DNA of 43,662 nt, from positions 1-43,662 of IMG/VR virus record IMGVR_UViG_3300008450_000088; one strand, given 5' to 3'. Of the stretch, positions 1 through 8,315 are shown one piece after another; positions within the stretch are counted from its first letter, which is position 1, and every line of letters begins with the position of its first letter. Source of the stretch: a virus. The notes beneath the pieces are model-generated. The model did no database searches and was not told the origin of the DNA. It saw only the letters and a program-made list of their open reading frames with translations. The position numbers were made by a program, and so were the translations under genes.

Positions 1-6
1 TATTAA

Positions 7-14
7 TATAAATA
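7..14 (+). promoter_or_regulatory. Possible late promoter box TATAAATA
   Basis: The octamer TATAAATA, identical to the T4 late promoter box, lies nine bases before the ATG at 23, preceded by TATTAA. The window starts only six bases upstream, so the rest of the motif cannot be checked. In such AT-rich DNA one octamer is weak evidence. Confidence 0.35.
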
Positions 15-22
15 AAAAAAAG

Positions 23-196
23 ATGAGAAATAAAGATTTATTTCAACAGAAGTTGGAACGCTTTGAAGGAGAAGTTAAAAAAATGGGGTACTATATACAT
101 AGAAATGAAAAAGATATTGCTTATGCTAAGGTAGAAGAACTATTAGAAAAGATAAGTGATATGCAAACATTACTAAATACAGAACACCAAGACTAA
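23..196 (+). CDS. Small hypothetical protein, 57 aa
   Basis: A complete short ORF (MRNKDLFQQKLERFEGEVKK at the N-terminus) whose TAA stop overlaps the ATG of the HD-domain gene by one base, so translation is probably coupled. The product is highly charged and predicted to be mostly helical, perhaps a small coiled coil. There is no membrane segment or Cys/His motif. A possible late box lies just upstream. I do not recognise the family. Other small T4-like transcription accessory proteins, such as the gp33 co-activator, are of comparable size, but nothing in the sequence identifies it as one. Confidence 0.6.
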   Translation: MRNKDLFQQKLERFEGEVKKMGYYIHRNEKDIAYAKVEELLEKISDMQTLLNTEHQD

Positions 197-933
197 TGAA
201 TCTTTCGGCAGAACAAATACAAAAGAATTGGGATAAGCATCTAAAAATAGTAGATACTTTTATCACCGGAGATCGTAAAGAGAAGTTAAAAGCTCTTTAT
301 GAATCTTTGGCAGAAGAAATGATACTTGCTCCTGCTTCGGGTAAACCTTCTTTTCATAATGCCTTCCCTGGAGGGTATATTGATCATATCAACCGTGTTG
401 TTCATTGTGCTTTAAAATCTAAAGAACTTTGGCAAACCATGGGAGCTAATATAGATTTTACTGATGAGGAATTGGTATTTGCTGCTCTTAATCATGATTT
501 AGGTAAAATAGGGTTTAAAGGAAAGCCTAATTATTTACCTCAAACAGATGCCTGGAGAAGGGATAAATTAGGAGAGGAATATATTCACAATAAGGATTTG
601 TCCTTTATGCTTATTCAAGATCGCTCCCTTTTCATTCTTCAGCAAAATGGTATAGCTATGAATGAGAAAGAATATTTAGCTATAAAATTACATGATGGAT
701 TATATGATGATGTAAATAAACCATACTATATATCCTTTAATCCAGATTCTAAATTTAGAACAAATTTGGTATATATTTTACATCAAGCAGATTTTCTAGC
801 CTCTAAAATAGAGTACGATGCATGGAAAGCTTCAGGAGGAACTACTATACCAAAAGTAGAAAAGACAGTTTCCTCTACAGGTAAAAAAGTAAATGGATCT
901 ATAGGATTATTAAATACATTAAAAGAAATATAA
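196..933 (+). CDS. HD-domain phosphohydrolase
   Basis: A 245-aa protein with the signature of HD metal-dependent phosphohydrolases: H64 in GGYIDHINRV, the HD doublet H100-D101 in ALNHDLGKIG, and a later conserved-looking LHDGLYDD near residue 167. Such enzymes hydrolyse phosphoesters of nucleotides or cyclic nucleotides with bound divalent metals; the substrate cannot be inferred. The protein is cytosolic, with no signal peptide or membrane segment. It overlaps the preceding small ORF by one base and is separated from the next gene by one base. Its place beside the late sigma factor suggests a nucleotide-metabolism or signalling role, but that is inference. Confidence 0.8.
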   Translation: MNLSAEQIQKNWDKHLKIVDTFITGDRKEKLKALYESLAEEMILAPASGKPSFHNAFPGGYIDHINRVVHCALKSKELWQTMGANIDFTDEELVFAALNHDLGKIGFKGKPNYLPQTDAWRRDKLGEEYIHNKDLSFMLIQDRSLFILQQNGIAMNEKEYLAIKLHDGLYDDVNKPYYISFNPDSKFRTNLVYILHQADFLASKIEYDAWKASGGTTIPKVEKTVSSTGKKVNGSIGLLNTLKEI

Positions 934-934
934 A

Positions 935-1228
935 ATGGAAATAGTTATTGTAATTTTATCTGTTTTATTAGTTACAAGTCTTTATGTGATTTGGAACTTA
1001 AATAAAAAGGTTATTAGACAGGAAGATATCATCGAATCGCAAGTTGAATATCTTAGAAAGGTTTCGTATCTTATTGTAGAATCAAAATTATATGTAGAAC
1101 AATTAGACGAGAGAGGTATTTTAAGGTCTGATGACGAAATCGGAACGTTTTTTAACTTTATGAAAGAAATTCAAGATACTATCAATGCCTTCCGTCTTCC
1201 GGAAGATTATGGCAAAAACACAAAATAG
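935..1228 (+). CDS. Small membrane-anchored protein, 97 aa
   Basis: The N-terminus (residues 2-22, MEIVIVILSVLLVTSLYVIW) is a clear single transmembrane segment. It is followed by a charged helical region rich in Glu, Lys and Arg that probably lies in the cytoplasm and may be a coiled coil. The gene starts one base after the HD-domain gene. Its last 20 bases overlap the preferred start of the sigma factor gene, so the three genes look like one operon. I do not recognise the family. A role at the host inner membrane is all the sequence supports. Confidence 0.65.
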   Translation: MEIVIVILSVLLVTSLYVIWNLNKKVIRQEDIIESQVEYLRKVSYLIVESKLYVEQLDERGILRSDDEIGTFFNFMKEIQDTINAFRLPEDYGKNTK

Positions 1229-1904
1229 TAATAATTACTTTACACAAGAAACAGAGGATGCTATTGTTAGATACAATACAACCTCTGACCCTGTTTTAAG
1301 AAATAAGATATTTACAGGAGAGATTTACTACCCTCTTTATAAATTAACAGAAAATATTATACATACATTTAAGTTCTACTATACAGATGTGAATGATATA
1401 GAGGATTTAAAATTAGAGGTAATATCGATGTTAGTGGAAGAAAAACTTCATAGATTTAATCCCTCAGTAGGAGCAAAAGCTTATTCCTATTTTGGAACCA
1501 TTATAAAAAGATGGTTAATCAATTATAATAATAAGAATTATAAAAAACTAAAACAGGTAGGATCTTTTGAAGAAATGGAAGAATCCTATGAAGTGGATTT
1601 AGAAGATCAGGAAGGAAAATTAATTTCTCTTGCAAAAATTGTAGATACTTTTGTAGAAATGAGCTATAAAAATCTAGAAGAAATCTTTCCAAAACAACAA
1701 GAACAGGAAGTAGCTGACGCTATTTTAATATTATTTAAAACTCGATACGATTTAGAAATCTTTAAGAAAAAAGCACTTTACATTTATATTAGAGAAATGA
1801 CAGATTGTGAAACCCCTGTATTAACAAAAGTCATTAATAGATTAAAGGAAGAGTTTTATAATATTTTAATAAAATATCAAGATGCAGGGTATACTATACA
1901 ATAA
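1209..1904 (+). CDS. gp55: Late-transcription sigma factor, T4 gp55-like
   Basis: A 231-aa protein resembling the minimal sigma factor of T4-like phages. After an acidic helical N-terminal half it has FNPSVGAKAYSYFGTIIKRW (about residues 83-102) followed by a basic Asn/Lys stretch. This matches region 2 of gp55-type sigma factors, where F-x-x-x-x-A-x-x-Y-x-x-x-I-x-R is typical; that region binds RNA polymerase and the late box. I place the start at 1209, just after CCGGAAGATT. An in-frame ATG at 1185 would add eight residues and has a poorer context. T4 gp55 has 185 aa, so this one is somewhat longer. The CTATTTATWAATA motifs listed below are its likely targets. Confidence 0.72.
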   Translation: MAKTQNSNNYFTQETEDAIVRYNTTSDPVLRNKIFTGEIYYPLYKLTENIIHTFKFYYTDVNDIEDLKLEVISMLVEEKLHRFNPSVGAKAYSYFGTIIKRWLINYNNKNYKKLKQVGSFEEMEESYEVDLEDQEGKLISLAKIVDTFVEMSYKNLEEIFPKQQEQEVADAILILFKTRYDLEIFKKKALYIYIREMTDCETPVLTKVINRLKEEFYNILIKYQDAGYTIQ

Positions 1905-1916
1905 ATATACTCCTGA

Positions 1917-1929
1917 TATTTATAAAATA
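1917..1929 (+). promoter_or_regulatory. Candidate late promoter for the baseplate operon
   Basis: TATTTATAAAATA, eight bases upstream of the ATG at 1938. It belongs to the recurrent family (core TATTTATWAA) seen before several late transcription units here. It lies in the only gap between the sigma gene and the gp5 cluster. The leader after it is A-rich with no Shine-Dalgarno sequence. Confidence 0.55.
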
Positions 1930-1937
1930 AACAAACT

Positions 1938-2285
1938 ATGGCATTAGATACTACAATTTTTGGTAAGAAAACAGTTTCAGATGTATTAAAAGAGATTTAT
2001 GATAACTCTAGAAATAAAGAGAAACAAATTAATGCTCTTATTGGAGAACTAAAACCTTTAGTAGAAAACATAGGGGATGCAACTCTTGTTGTTCCTATGA
2101 TAAAAGAATACTTAGAAGTAGGAGTTAAGAATGATGAACACTTAATAAAAATGCTTGCAATAGTTCAGAGAATGGAAGGCGGAAATAAAGGAGGAGAATC
2201 TGATTTCTTTAATCCTGAAGAACTCGCTAAACTAATGGAGCAAAGTGAGGAAATAGGAAAAACTTTAAATAAAGAAGAAGAGTAA
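1938..2285 (+). CDS. Conserved hypothetical protein before gp5, 115 aa
   Basis: A small acidic, mostly helical protein beginning MALDTTIFGKKTVSDVLKEI and ending in a Glu/Lys-rich tail. It has no membrane segment and no cysteines. It is the first gene of the late baseplate operon, directly after a candidate late promoter, and its stop overlaps the gp5 start (TAATG). This position suggests a baseplate assembly factor or minor structural protein. I cannot assign it to a T4 gene; gp53 or a baseplate chaperone are possibilities by position only. Confidence 0.65.
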   Translation: MALDTTIFGKKTVSDVLKEIYDNSRNKEKQINALIGELKPLVENIGDATLVVPMIKEYLEVGVKNDEHLIKMLAIVQRMEGGNKGGESDFFNPEELAKLMEQSEEIGKTLNKEEE

Positions 2286-3439
2286 TGGCTGGAAACTATT
2301 TCTTAGGTAACGTAGTAAGTAGTACCACTCGTAATAGTACATCTACACCTTCCAATAAACCCTCTACAGTTTATGGAAGAGTTCTTGATGTAGTGTTAGA
2401 TGATAGTAAAATCTTATACGATGCTCAAGGAAGTAAACTCCCTATAGGAGCTATCATCTACCAAGATATAAACACACCAGCTAATCCGACAGGCATTATC
2501 GCCTCTGCTCTACCCTCTACAAACAGTATAAAACAGTTTCCATTAGTCAATGAAATAGTAATTATACAAACAGGACCTACACCAGATTTTCAAGAAAATA
2601 CAAGTGAGGTATTAAATTACTACTCTTCAGTGTTAAATATCTGGGGATCTCCACATCATAACGCTCTACCTACACAAGGGGTAGATTTTCAATTCCCTAT
2701 AGGACAAGGAATTCCTGAATTAAAAGATATAAACCCTTTATTTCCATTCCCAGGGGATGTTTTAATAGAAGGAAGACAAGGACAATCAGTTAGAATAGGA
2801 GGATATTCAACAAAAGAAAATACTATTACAAATAATGGTAACAATGGACAGCCGTTTATTATCATAAGTAACGGTCAAATTAAAACCACTAACGGAATAG
2901 ATTATATCGTAGAAAATATAAATGATGATTTTAATTCCCTATATTTTCTTTCAAACCATAAAATACCATTAAAATCAGCAAATACCAAAAGAAAATCTTA
3001 CAGTACAGTTCCAAAAGCACCTGATCAGTATCAAGGAAATCAAGTAGTACTCAATGGAGGAAGACTGTACCTAAATGCAAAAGAAGAAAGTGCTTTTATT
3101 TCTGCAAAAGAATCTATAGGATTAAATGCAAACACTGTAAATATAGACGCAACTGATTATTACTGTGTAGATGCAAAAAAAATCTACTTAGGAGAAAAAG
3201 CGAGAACAGCTACAGCAAGTGTTCAACAACCAGCAGTATTAGGAAAACAATTAGAGAACTGGCTAAGTGCATTACTTGATACTTTATCATCTGTAGCAGA
3301 TGCAATGTCTACAGCTTCAGCTGTTGGAGCAGGACCAGTTACTCAATTAAATGCAACTGGACCAGCGTTAAAAGCAACAGTACAGTCTTTAAAGACACAA
3401 TTCAAGGTATTTCAATCTAAAAAAGTATTTACAGAGTAA
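2285..3439 (+). CDS. gp5: Baseplate central spike/hub protein, gp5-like without lysozyme
   Basis: A 384-aa protein with the layout of the gp5/VgrG spike family. An N-terminal OB-fold-like region (residues about 25-110) is followed by GDVLIEGRQGQSVRIGG near residue 155, typical of these spikes, and then a Gly/Asn-rich segment with short alternating strands (about residues 255-300, GGRLYLNAKEESAFISAKES) that fits the triple-stranded beta-helix needle. T4 gp5 has 575 aa with a lysozyme domain between the OB fold and the helix; no such domain fits here. The C-terminus is helical. Neighbours gp25 and gp6 support the call. It should form a trimer at the centre of the baseplate. Confidence 0.8.
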   Translation: MAGNYFLGNVVSSTTRNSTSTPSNKPSTVYGRVLDVVLDDSKILYDAQGSKLPIGAIIYQDINTPANPTGIIASALPSTNSIKQFPLVNEIVIIQTGPTPDFQENTSEVLNYYSSVLNIWGSPHHNALPTQGVDFQFPIGQGIPELKDINPLFPFPGDVLIEGRQGQSVRIGGYSTKENTITNNGNNGQPFIIISNGQIKTTNGIDYIVENINDDFNSLYFLSNHKIPLKSANTKRKSYSTVPKAPDQYQGNQVVLNGGRLYLNAKEESAFISAKESIGLNANTVNIDATDYYCVDAKKIYLGEKARTATASVQQPAVLGKQLENWLSALLDTLSSVADAMSTASAVGAGPVTQLNATGPALKATVQSLKTQFKVFQSKKVFTE

Positions 3440-4215
3440 TGGCAAGGATACCGCAAATATCGGGAATTATCGCAAGACAGGTAGGGTCTATCCAAGGAAA
3501 ACTAACAGCTCAAATACAGGGTAGGGTATTAGAAATACTTAGTAAATTTACAAGCCAGTGTCCAACCGGACCTGAAATTCAAAAAATAATTGCCCAAAGA
3601 AATAATCTATTAAATATTATAAACAGTTTTGAAAGTAGAATAAATACACTAAGGTCAACAGCTAATAGATTTAACGGAGTAATCACCACTACTCGTACAG
3701 CAATTCAAGTAATAAAAAATATACCTGTACCGACAGCAATAATTCCACCTGGAGGAGGAATAGGTATACCTATAAGAATATTAACAACATATAGCGATAC
3801 CTTAATTCGTTTAAATAAGTTTTTAGACGCTTTAGAAGCAGATAGGGAAGGAGTCTTGGGAATTATTAATTCTGCATCAAGTACCTTAGCAACATTGAAA
3901 CAAAGATTAAACGCAATTGATTTAGCAATACAGGAATGTAGTAAAGACTCCCCAGATCTTACAAATATTCTAGCACAAGCACAACCTAAAGAAAATACAG
4001 GTTCCGAAGGAACTCCTGATGCAAATTATGAATATAAGGGATACAAATTAGAAATTATACAAGATCCAAACTCACCTCAAATAGCTCCTAGACGTTATGC
4101 AATCGCAATAGATAGGAGAGGGATAGTAGTACTAAGAGGGGAACCTTCTTTTAGTTCTTCAATAGAAGTATTACTAGAAGAAATTAAATTTAGAATAGAT
4201 AATCAATTACCATAA
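3439..4215 (+). CDS. Putative baseplate/tail structural protein, 258 aa
   Basis: The gene overlaps gp5 (TAATG), so it belongs to the hub operon. Residues 1-185 are long helices with heptad-like spacing interrupted by a Pro/Gly hinge (VPTAIIPPGGGIGIPI, about residues 97-112). The C-terminal 60 residues form a compact domain starting YKGYKLEI that looks like a beta-rich cap (RRYAIAIDRRGIVVLRGEPS). Two cysteines (in SQCPTG and QECSKD) may pair. The layout suits an elongated baseplate or hub component. I do not recognise a named T4 counterpart. Confidence 0.65.
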   Translation: MARIPQISGIIARQVGSIQGKLTAQIQGRVLEILSKFTSQCPTGPEIQKIIAQRNNLLNIINSFESRINTLRSTANRFNGVITTTRTAIQVIKNIPVPTAIIPPGGGIGIPIRILTTYSDTLIRLNKFLDALEADREGVLGIINSASSTLATLKQRLNAIDLAIQECSKDSPDLTNILAQAQPKENTGSEGTPDANYEYKGYKLEIIQDPNSPQIAPRRYAIAIDRRGIVVLRGEPSFSSSIEVLLEEIKFRIDNQLP

Positions 4216-4219
4216 CATA

Positions 4220-4232
4220 ACTATTTATTAAT
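4220..4232 (+). promoter_or_regulatory. Candidate late promoter
   Basis: ACTATTTATTAAT ends directly before the ATG at 4233, in a 17-base gap between two genes. It is one of the best matches to the repeated motif. If the start point is a few bases downstream, the mRNA would be almost leaderless. Confidence 0.5.
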
Positions 4233-4652
4233 ATGAAGGTAGAACTTTTTAAAAAATTGATAAAAGAAGCAGTAAGAGAAGTAGTTCGAGAAGAACTATC
4301 TGGACTTATTTCCGAAAATTCTACACAAAGTAAACCTGCTGCACCAACTGTACAGCATGTTACCAAGTACGAAGAATTTAAACCTACTGTTGCAAAACCT
4401 ACAAAAACAGGAGATCCTATAATGGATTTACTTAACGAAACAAGAGCTACTATGACACAGGAGACTTATAGAGAATTAGTAAGTGCAACTTCTGATATGG
4501 TTCAAGCACCGGGATTAGGAATGAACCCTGTAGAGAATTTTCAAACAGGACCTGCTCCGGGATTAGATTTAAGTACTTTAGATTTTGTTAAAAATGCAGG
4601 AGCTATTTTTAAGGCATCGGTAGAAAAAGATAAAGCAAGATTCGGAGGATAA
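4233..4652 (+). CDS. Small protein with capsid-targeting-like leader, 139 aa
   Basis: The protein starts with an amphipathic helix, MKVELFKKLIKEAVREVVRE, leading to LISE (E28). This is the same leader type seen on many accessory and head-region proteins here and ends in an (L/I)-x-E site of the kind cut by gp21 proteases. The rest is low in complexity and rich in Ala, Pro, Thr and Met, without recognisable domains. It sits between two baseplate genes and overlaps the gp25 start by one base. It may be an internal head protein encoded away from the head genes, or the helix may serve assembly of the baseplate. Confidence 0.6.
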   Translation: MKVELFKKLIKEAVREVVREELSGLISENSTQSKPAAPTVQHVTKYEEFKPTVAKPTKTGDPIMDLLNETRATMTQETYRELVSATSDMVQAPGLGMNPVENFQTGPAPGLDLSTLDFVKNAGAIFKASVEKDKARFGG

Positions 4653-5062
4653 TGGCATTTCAAGTACAACAGATAAACCCTTTAGATCTTCAACCAAGTG
4701 TAGGAGTCGGAGTAGGACTACCTTTCTCATCAGATCAGGTATTTACAACTACTTATACAACAAGAGATGCAATAAAAGCAAATCTTATAAATTATTTCTT
4801 AACAGAAGAGGGAGAGAGGTTTCTTAACCCAGAAATAGGTGCAGGATTAAGACAATTTATTTTTGGACAAAATACAGAAGATACTTCTGAAAGTGTTAAA
4901 GAAGTTGTACGAGCAGGAATTGCTAGATGGTTTCCAAATATAACAATAAATAAAATAGTTGCACAACCATCACCAGATACAAATACGTTTACATTATACA
5001 TAAGCTATAGTATAAACATGACAAATATACAGGATGAATTGTTAATAAATTTTGAACAATAA
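4652..5062 (+). CDS. gp25: Baseplate wedge subunit gp25-like
   Basis: A 136-aa protein of the GPW/gp25 family. The key segment is in the N-terminal half: an Ala/Asn-rich helix followed by LTEEGERFLNPEIGAGLRQF, where E-x-G-E-R and the Gly-rich turn are family hallmarks, then FIFGQ and later WFPNITI. The length is close to that of T4 gp25 (132 aa). In T4 this protein bridges wedge and sheath and starts sheath polymerisation. It is coupled by TAATG to both neighbours, and gp6 follows directly, the usual order in T4-like phages. Confidence 0.88.
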   Translation: MAFQVQQINPLDLQPSVGVGVGLPFSSDQVFTTTYTTRDAIKANLINYFLTEEGERFLNPEIGAGLRQFIFGQNTEDTSESVKEVVRAGIARWFPNITINKIVAQPSPDTNTFTLYISYSINMTNIQDELLINFEQ

Positions 5063-6861
5063 TGGCTCAAGATAGAGATATAAAATATACAGGAAGGGAT
5101 TTTACAGATTTAAGATCTGAGTTAATTGAATATGCAAAAAATTATTTCCCAAACACTTACAACGACTTTACCCCTACCTCTCCAGGTATGATGTTTATAG
5201 AAATGGCAGCATATGTAGGAGATATTTTATCTTTCTACCAAGATATGCAACTTCAAGAAACATACTTACAGTATGCAAAAGATCCTGTAAATTTGTTTAA
5301 TCTTGCATATATGATGGGGTATCGTCCTAAAATAACCACAGCAGCTGAAGCTACTATAGAGGTATCACAAGTAGTTGGAGCAGTAGCAGGTCAACCAGAT
5401 TGGACAGAAGCTTTACAAATAGGAGCAGGAATTCAACTTAGCTCAACAACCTCAGGTCAAACAAAATTCTATATAGATACACCAATTGATTTTACCTTTT
5501 CAAGTTCATATGATACTACAGATGTTACTGTTGAATCTATAAGTGGAACATCTCCTGATCAATTTAGATTAACAAAAACAAGAAAAGCATATTCTGGAGA
5601 AGTAAAAACAATTACTCAACAAATTACAACTGCAGAAAAATTCAAAACAGTTGTAATTGATGATATAAGTATAATAGGAATTTTATCGATAAAAGATAGT
5701 AATAACAATACATGGTATGAAGTACCGTTTTTAGGTCAAGATACAGTTTTTGTAGATGATGATAATAACTCATCAGACAGTAGCTTAGTTCCTTATAATT
5801 TAGTATTGCAGAAAGTTCCTAGAAGATTTACTACAAGACTTACAGCAACAGGACAATTACAGATACAGTTTGGAGCAGGAATCACAGGACAAAGTGATGA
5901 AGTATTGACACCAGATCCTACTAATGTAGGATTAGGAACATCCCAAGGAATCTCTAGAATCGATTATGCATATGATCCTAGTAACTTCCTATATACTCAA
6001 ACATACGGATTAGCTCCTTCTAACACAACTTTGACAATTAACTACTTAGTAGGAGGAGGTGTAACTGCTAATGTACCTGCAAACACTATTACAAACCTAA
6101 TTAGCACAGTAGTTGATCCAACAAATTCACTAACATTTAATAACCCAGAAGCAGCATCAGGAGGAAAAGACGGAGATACAGTAGAGGAATTGAGACAGAA
6201 TTCTTTAAGAGCATTTAATGAACAAGGAAGAGCAGTTACTTTACAGGACTATACAGTTCGTGCTTTATCCTTACCGTCTAGGTATGGATCAATAGGAAAA
6301 GTATACATTACTCAAGACCAGTTAACGAATCCTAATTCAACAACAGATAGTATTGTAGACAGTAATCCACTCTCCTTATCATTGTACGCTTTAGCATACG
6401 ATATTAATAAAAATTTAATACAAACTTCACCTACTCTAAAAGATAACTTAAAAAAGTATTTAGCAGAGTACATGACATTAACAGATGCAATTAATATAAA
6501 AGATGCTTTTGTTGTAAATATAGAGGTACAATATGATATTATAACTAAACCTAATTTCTTAGGAAGAGATGTTCTACTTCAGTGTAATACCTTATTACAG
6601 GATTATTTTGATATTAGAAAATGGAATATAAACCAGCCTATAGATATGTCAAGTATATACACATTACTTGATCAAGTACCGGGAGTACAAACAGTCCAAA
6701 AAGTACAAATAAATAACCTATCAGGAGGAAATTACTCACAATATGCATATGATATAAACGGAGCTACTAGAAATAATGTAGTATATCCTTCTTATGATCC
6801 TATGATTTTCGAAGTAAAATTTCCAACAACAGATATTAAAGGAAGAATAACAACATTATAA
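5062..6861 (+). CDS. gp6: Baseplate wedge subunit gp6 (gpJ-like)
   Basis: A 599-aa baseplate J/gp6 family protein. The N-terminal part has the typical RDFTDLRSELIEYAKNYFP and TPTSPGMMFIEMAAYVGD, then a long beta-rich middle. The C-terminal half carries the J-type core, including GGKDGDTVEELRQN, RAVTLQDYTVRALSLP and the late VPGVQTVQKVQI. T4 gp6 has 660 aa. In the baseplate it forms the inner ring that joins wedges and controls the contraction switch. It follows gp25 with a TAATG overlap. Confidence 0.9.
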   Translation: MAQDRDIKYTGRDFTDLRSELIEYAKNYFPNTYNDFTPTSPGMMFIEMAAYVGDILSFYQDMQLQETYLQYAKDPVNLFNLAYMMGYRPKITTAAEATIEVSQVVGAVAGQPDWTEALQIGAGIQLSSTTSGQTKFYIDTPIDFTFSSSYDTTDVTVESISGTSPDQFRLTKTRKAYSGEVKTITQQITTAEKFKTVVIDDISIIGILSIKDSNNNTWYEVPFLGQDTVFVDDDNNSSDSSLVPYNLVLQKVPRRFTTRLTATGQLQIQFGAGITGQSDEVLTPDPTNVGLGTSQGISRIDYAYDPSNFLYTQTYGLAPSNTTLTINYLVGGGVTANVPANTITNLISTVVDPTNSLTFNNPEAASGGKDGDTVEELRQNSLRAFNEQGRAVTLQDYTVRALSLPSRYGSIGKVYITQDQLTNPNSTTDSIVDSNPLSLSLYALAYDINKNLIQTSPTLKDNLKKYLAEYMTLTDAINIKDAFVVNIEVQYDIITKPNFLGRDVLLQCNTLLQDYFDIRKWNINQPIDMSSIYTLLDQVPGVQTVQKVQINNLSGGNYSQYAYDINGATRNNVVYPSYDPMIFEVKFPTTDIKGRITTL

Positions 6862-6862
6862 T

Positions 6863-7984
6863 ATGGCAGTATATAGAATATTTCCCGAAAAAGATACATT
6901 TATTTTCAGTGAAGCTCCTACAGGTAATGCAGGATTAGATGAAATATTGGAAGTAGGAGGATACTACGACATTACAGGAACAGGTGAAGCAAGCCGTATT
7001 CTTGTACAGTTTAGTTCCACTGAAATTGCAGATGTTGTTAATAATAAAATAGGAAGTGATAATTATAGTGCATCTCTAGGATTATATCTTGCTGATGCTT
7101 ACCAAATACCGGTAAATACTATACTTTATTCATACCCGGTTTACTCTTCTATAGCAGGAGGATGGGATAACGGTACAGGAAAGTATGGAGATATTCCTAC
7201 AAATACATCAGGAGTTTCTTGGACTTATCAAAAATCAGGATTAGGAACACCTTGGTTAGCTGCAGGATATCCAGCAGGTGTAACAGCATCCTTTACATTA
7301 TCAAAACAAGGAGGAGGAAACTGGTATACAAGCTCAGGAGCAACCGGTCTAGAATTTACCCAGTCAAACCCTATGAATTCTACCTATGATATTGATATAA
7401 ATGTAACACCAGCTGTAAAGCTTTGGAAAGCAGGTACAATCAATAATAACGGGTTTATACTAAAACTCTCAGATGCTTTAGAGTTTAATACAACTTCCTC
7501 TATAAGACTTAAATATTTTGGTGCAGACACAAATACAATCTACCCTCCTTATTTAGACTTTAAATGGGATGACAGTGTATACAATACAGGAAGTCTTTCT
7601 ATTCTTTCAAATAATATCTCAACTATTAATATTACAAATAATACAGGACGGTATGTAAATTCTGGAAAACAGAGATTTAGAGTTTCTGCAAAACCAAAAT
7701 ATCCAGTTAGAACATTTACAACTTCTTCGATCTATACAACCAACTACGCTCTTCCTTCAGGATCATATTGGGGAATAAGAGATGAAAATACAGAAGAGAT
7801 GATTGTGGATTTTGATACTAAATTTACAAAAATAAGCTGTGATGGTCAAGGAGGGTATTTTGATATCTATATGGATGGCTTGCAACCGGAGAGATATTAT
7901 CGTATATTAATTCAAACAACTCTTGATGGAAGTACAACAGTGATTGATAATCAAAATATTTTTAAAGTTGTAAGAAATGGCTAA
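6863..7984 (+). CDS. Baseplate/tail structural protein, DNRLRE-like fold
   Basis: A 373-aa beta-rich protein starting one base after gp6. The N-terminus (YRIFPEKDTFIF, then a Gly/Asn-rich turn and ILEVGGYYD) resembles the DNRLRE-type beta-sandwich found in some surface and phage structural proteins. About residues 270-370 resemble a fibronectin/Ig-like sandwich. Its place between gp6 and the gp7-like protein suggests a wedge or peripheral baseplate component, comparable by position to gp8-gp11 in T4. There are no catalytic motifs. The fold assignment is from memory and moderate at best. Confidence 0.65.
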   Translation: MAVYRIFPEKDTFIFSEAPTGNAGLDEILEVGGYYDITGTGEASRILVQFSSTEIADVVNNKIGSDNYSASLGLYLADAYQIPVNTILYSYPVYSSIAGGWDNGTGKYGDIPTNTSGVSWTYQKSGLGTPWLAAGYPAGVTASFTLSKQGGGNWYTSSGATGLEFTQSNPMNSTYDIDINVTPAVKLWKAGTINNNGFILKLSDALEFNTTSSIRLKYFGADTNTIYPPYLDFKWDDSVYNTGSLSILSNNISTINITNNTGRYVNSGKQRFRVSAKPKYPVRTFTTSSIYTTNYALPSGSYWGIRDENTEEMIVDFDTKFTKISCDGQGGYFDIYMDGLQPERYYRILIQTTLDGSTTVIDNQNIFKVVRNG

Positions 7985-8315
7985 TAATGTACAAATACAG
8001 AAAACTGTCTACAATACTTCAGAATTTAACAAAGTAATAGATAGATCTTTTTCTACATTTACACAACCCATACCAGAGGAAGATACAGATACTGTAGAGG
8101 AATTTTTTAGACTTTATGAGAAATTATATTTTGTAATCCCTCCAACAGGGGAAACAGATTCACATGAATATTTAATTAGGAAAAGCTCTGAATTAGTAGA
8201 TTTTGATAAAAATACAGAAGATATTCAACCTCTTTTAGATGAAATTGCACAATTAAGAGAACAATTATTACAAGCAAATCAACAGATTTTAGATTTAGAA
8301 ACAGCTAATCAATAA
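7977..8315 (+). CDS. Small baseplate-associated protein, 112 aa
   Basis: The start overlaps the previous gene by eight bases and the stop overlaps the next start by one, placing it firmly inside the wedge operon. The N-terminal two thirds are mixed and acidic (FTQPIPEEDTDTVEEFFRLY). The last 35 residues form a likely coiled coil (IAQLREQLLQANQQILDLET). It may be an adaptor or oligomerisation partner of one of the large proteins beside it. No T4 counterpart is recognised. Confidence 0.65.
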   Translation: MANNVQIQKTVYNTSEFNKVIDRSFSTFTQPIPEEDTDTVEEFFRLYEKLYFVIPPTGETDSHEYLIRKSSELVDFDKNTEDIQPLLDEIAQLREQLLQANQQILDLETANQ

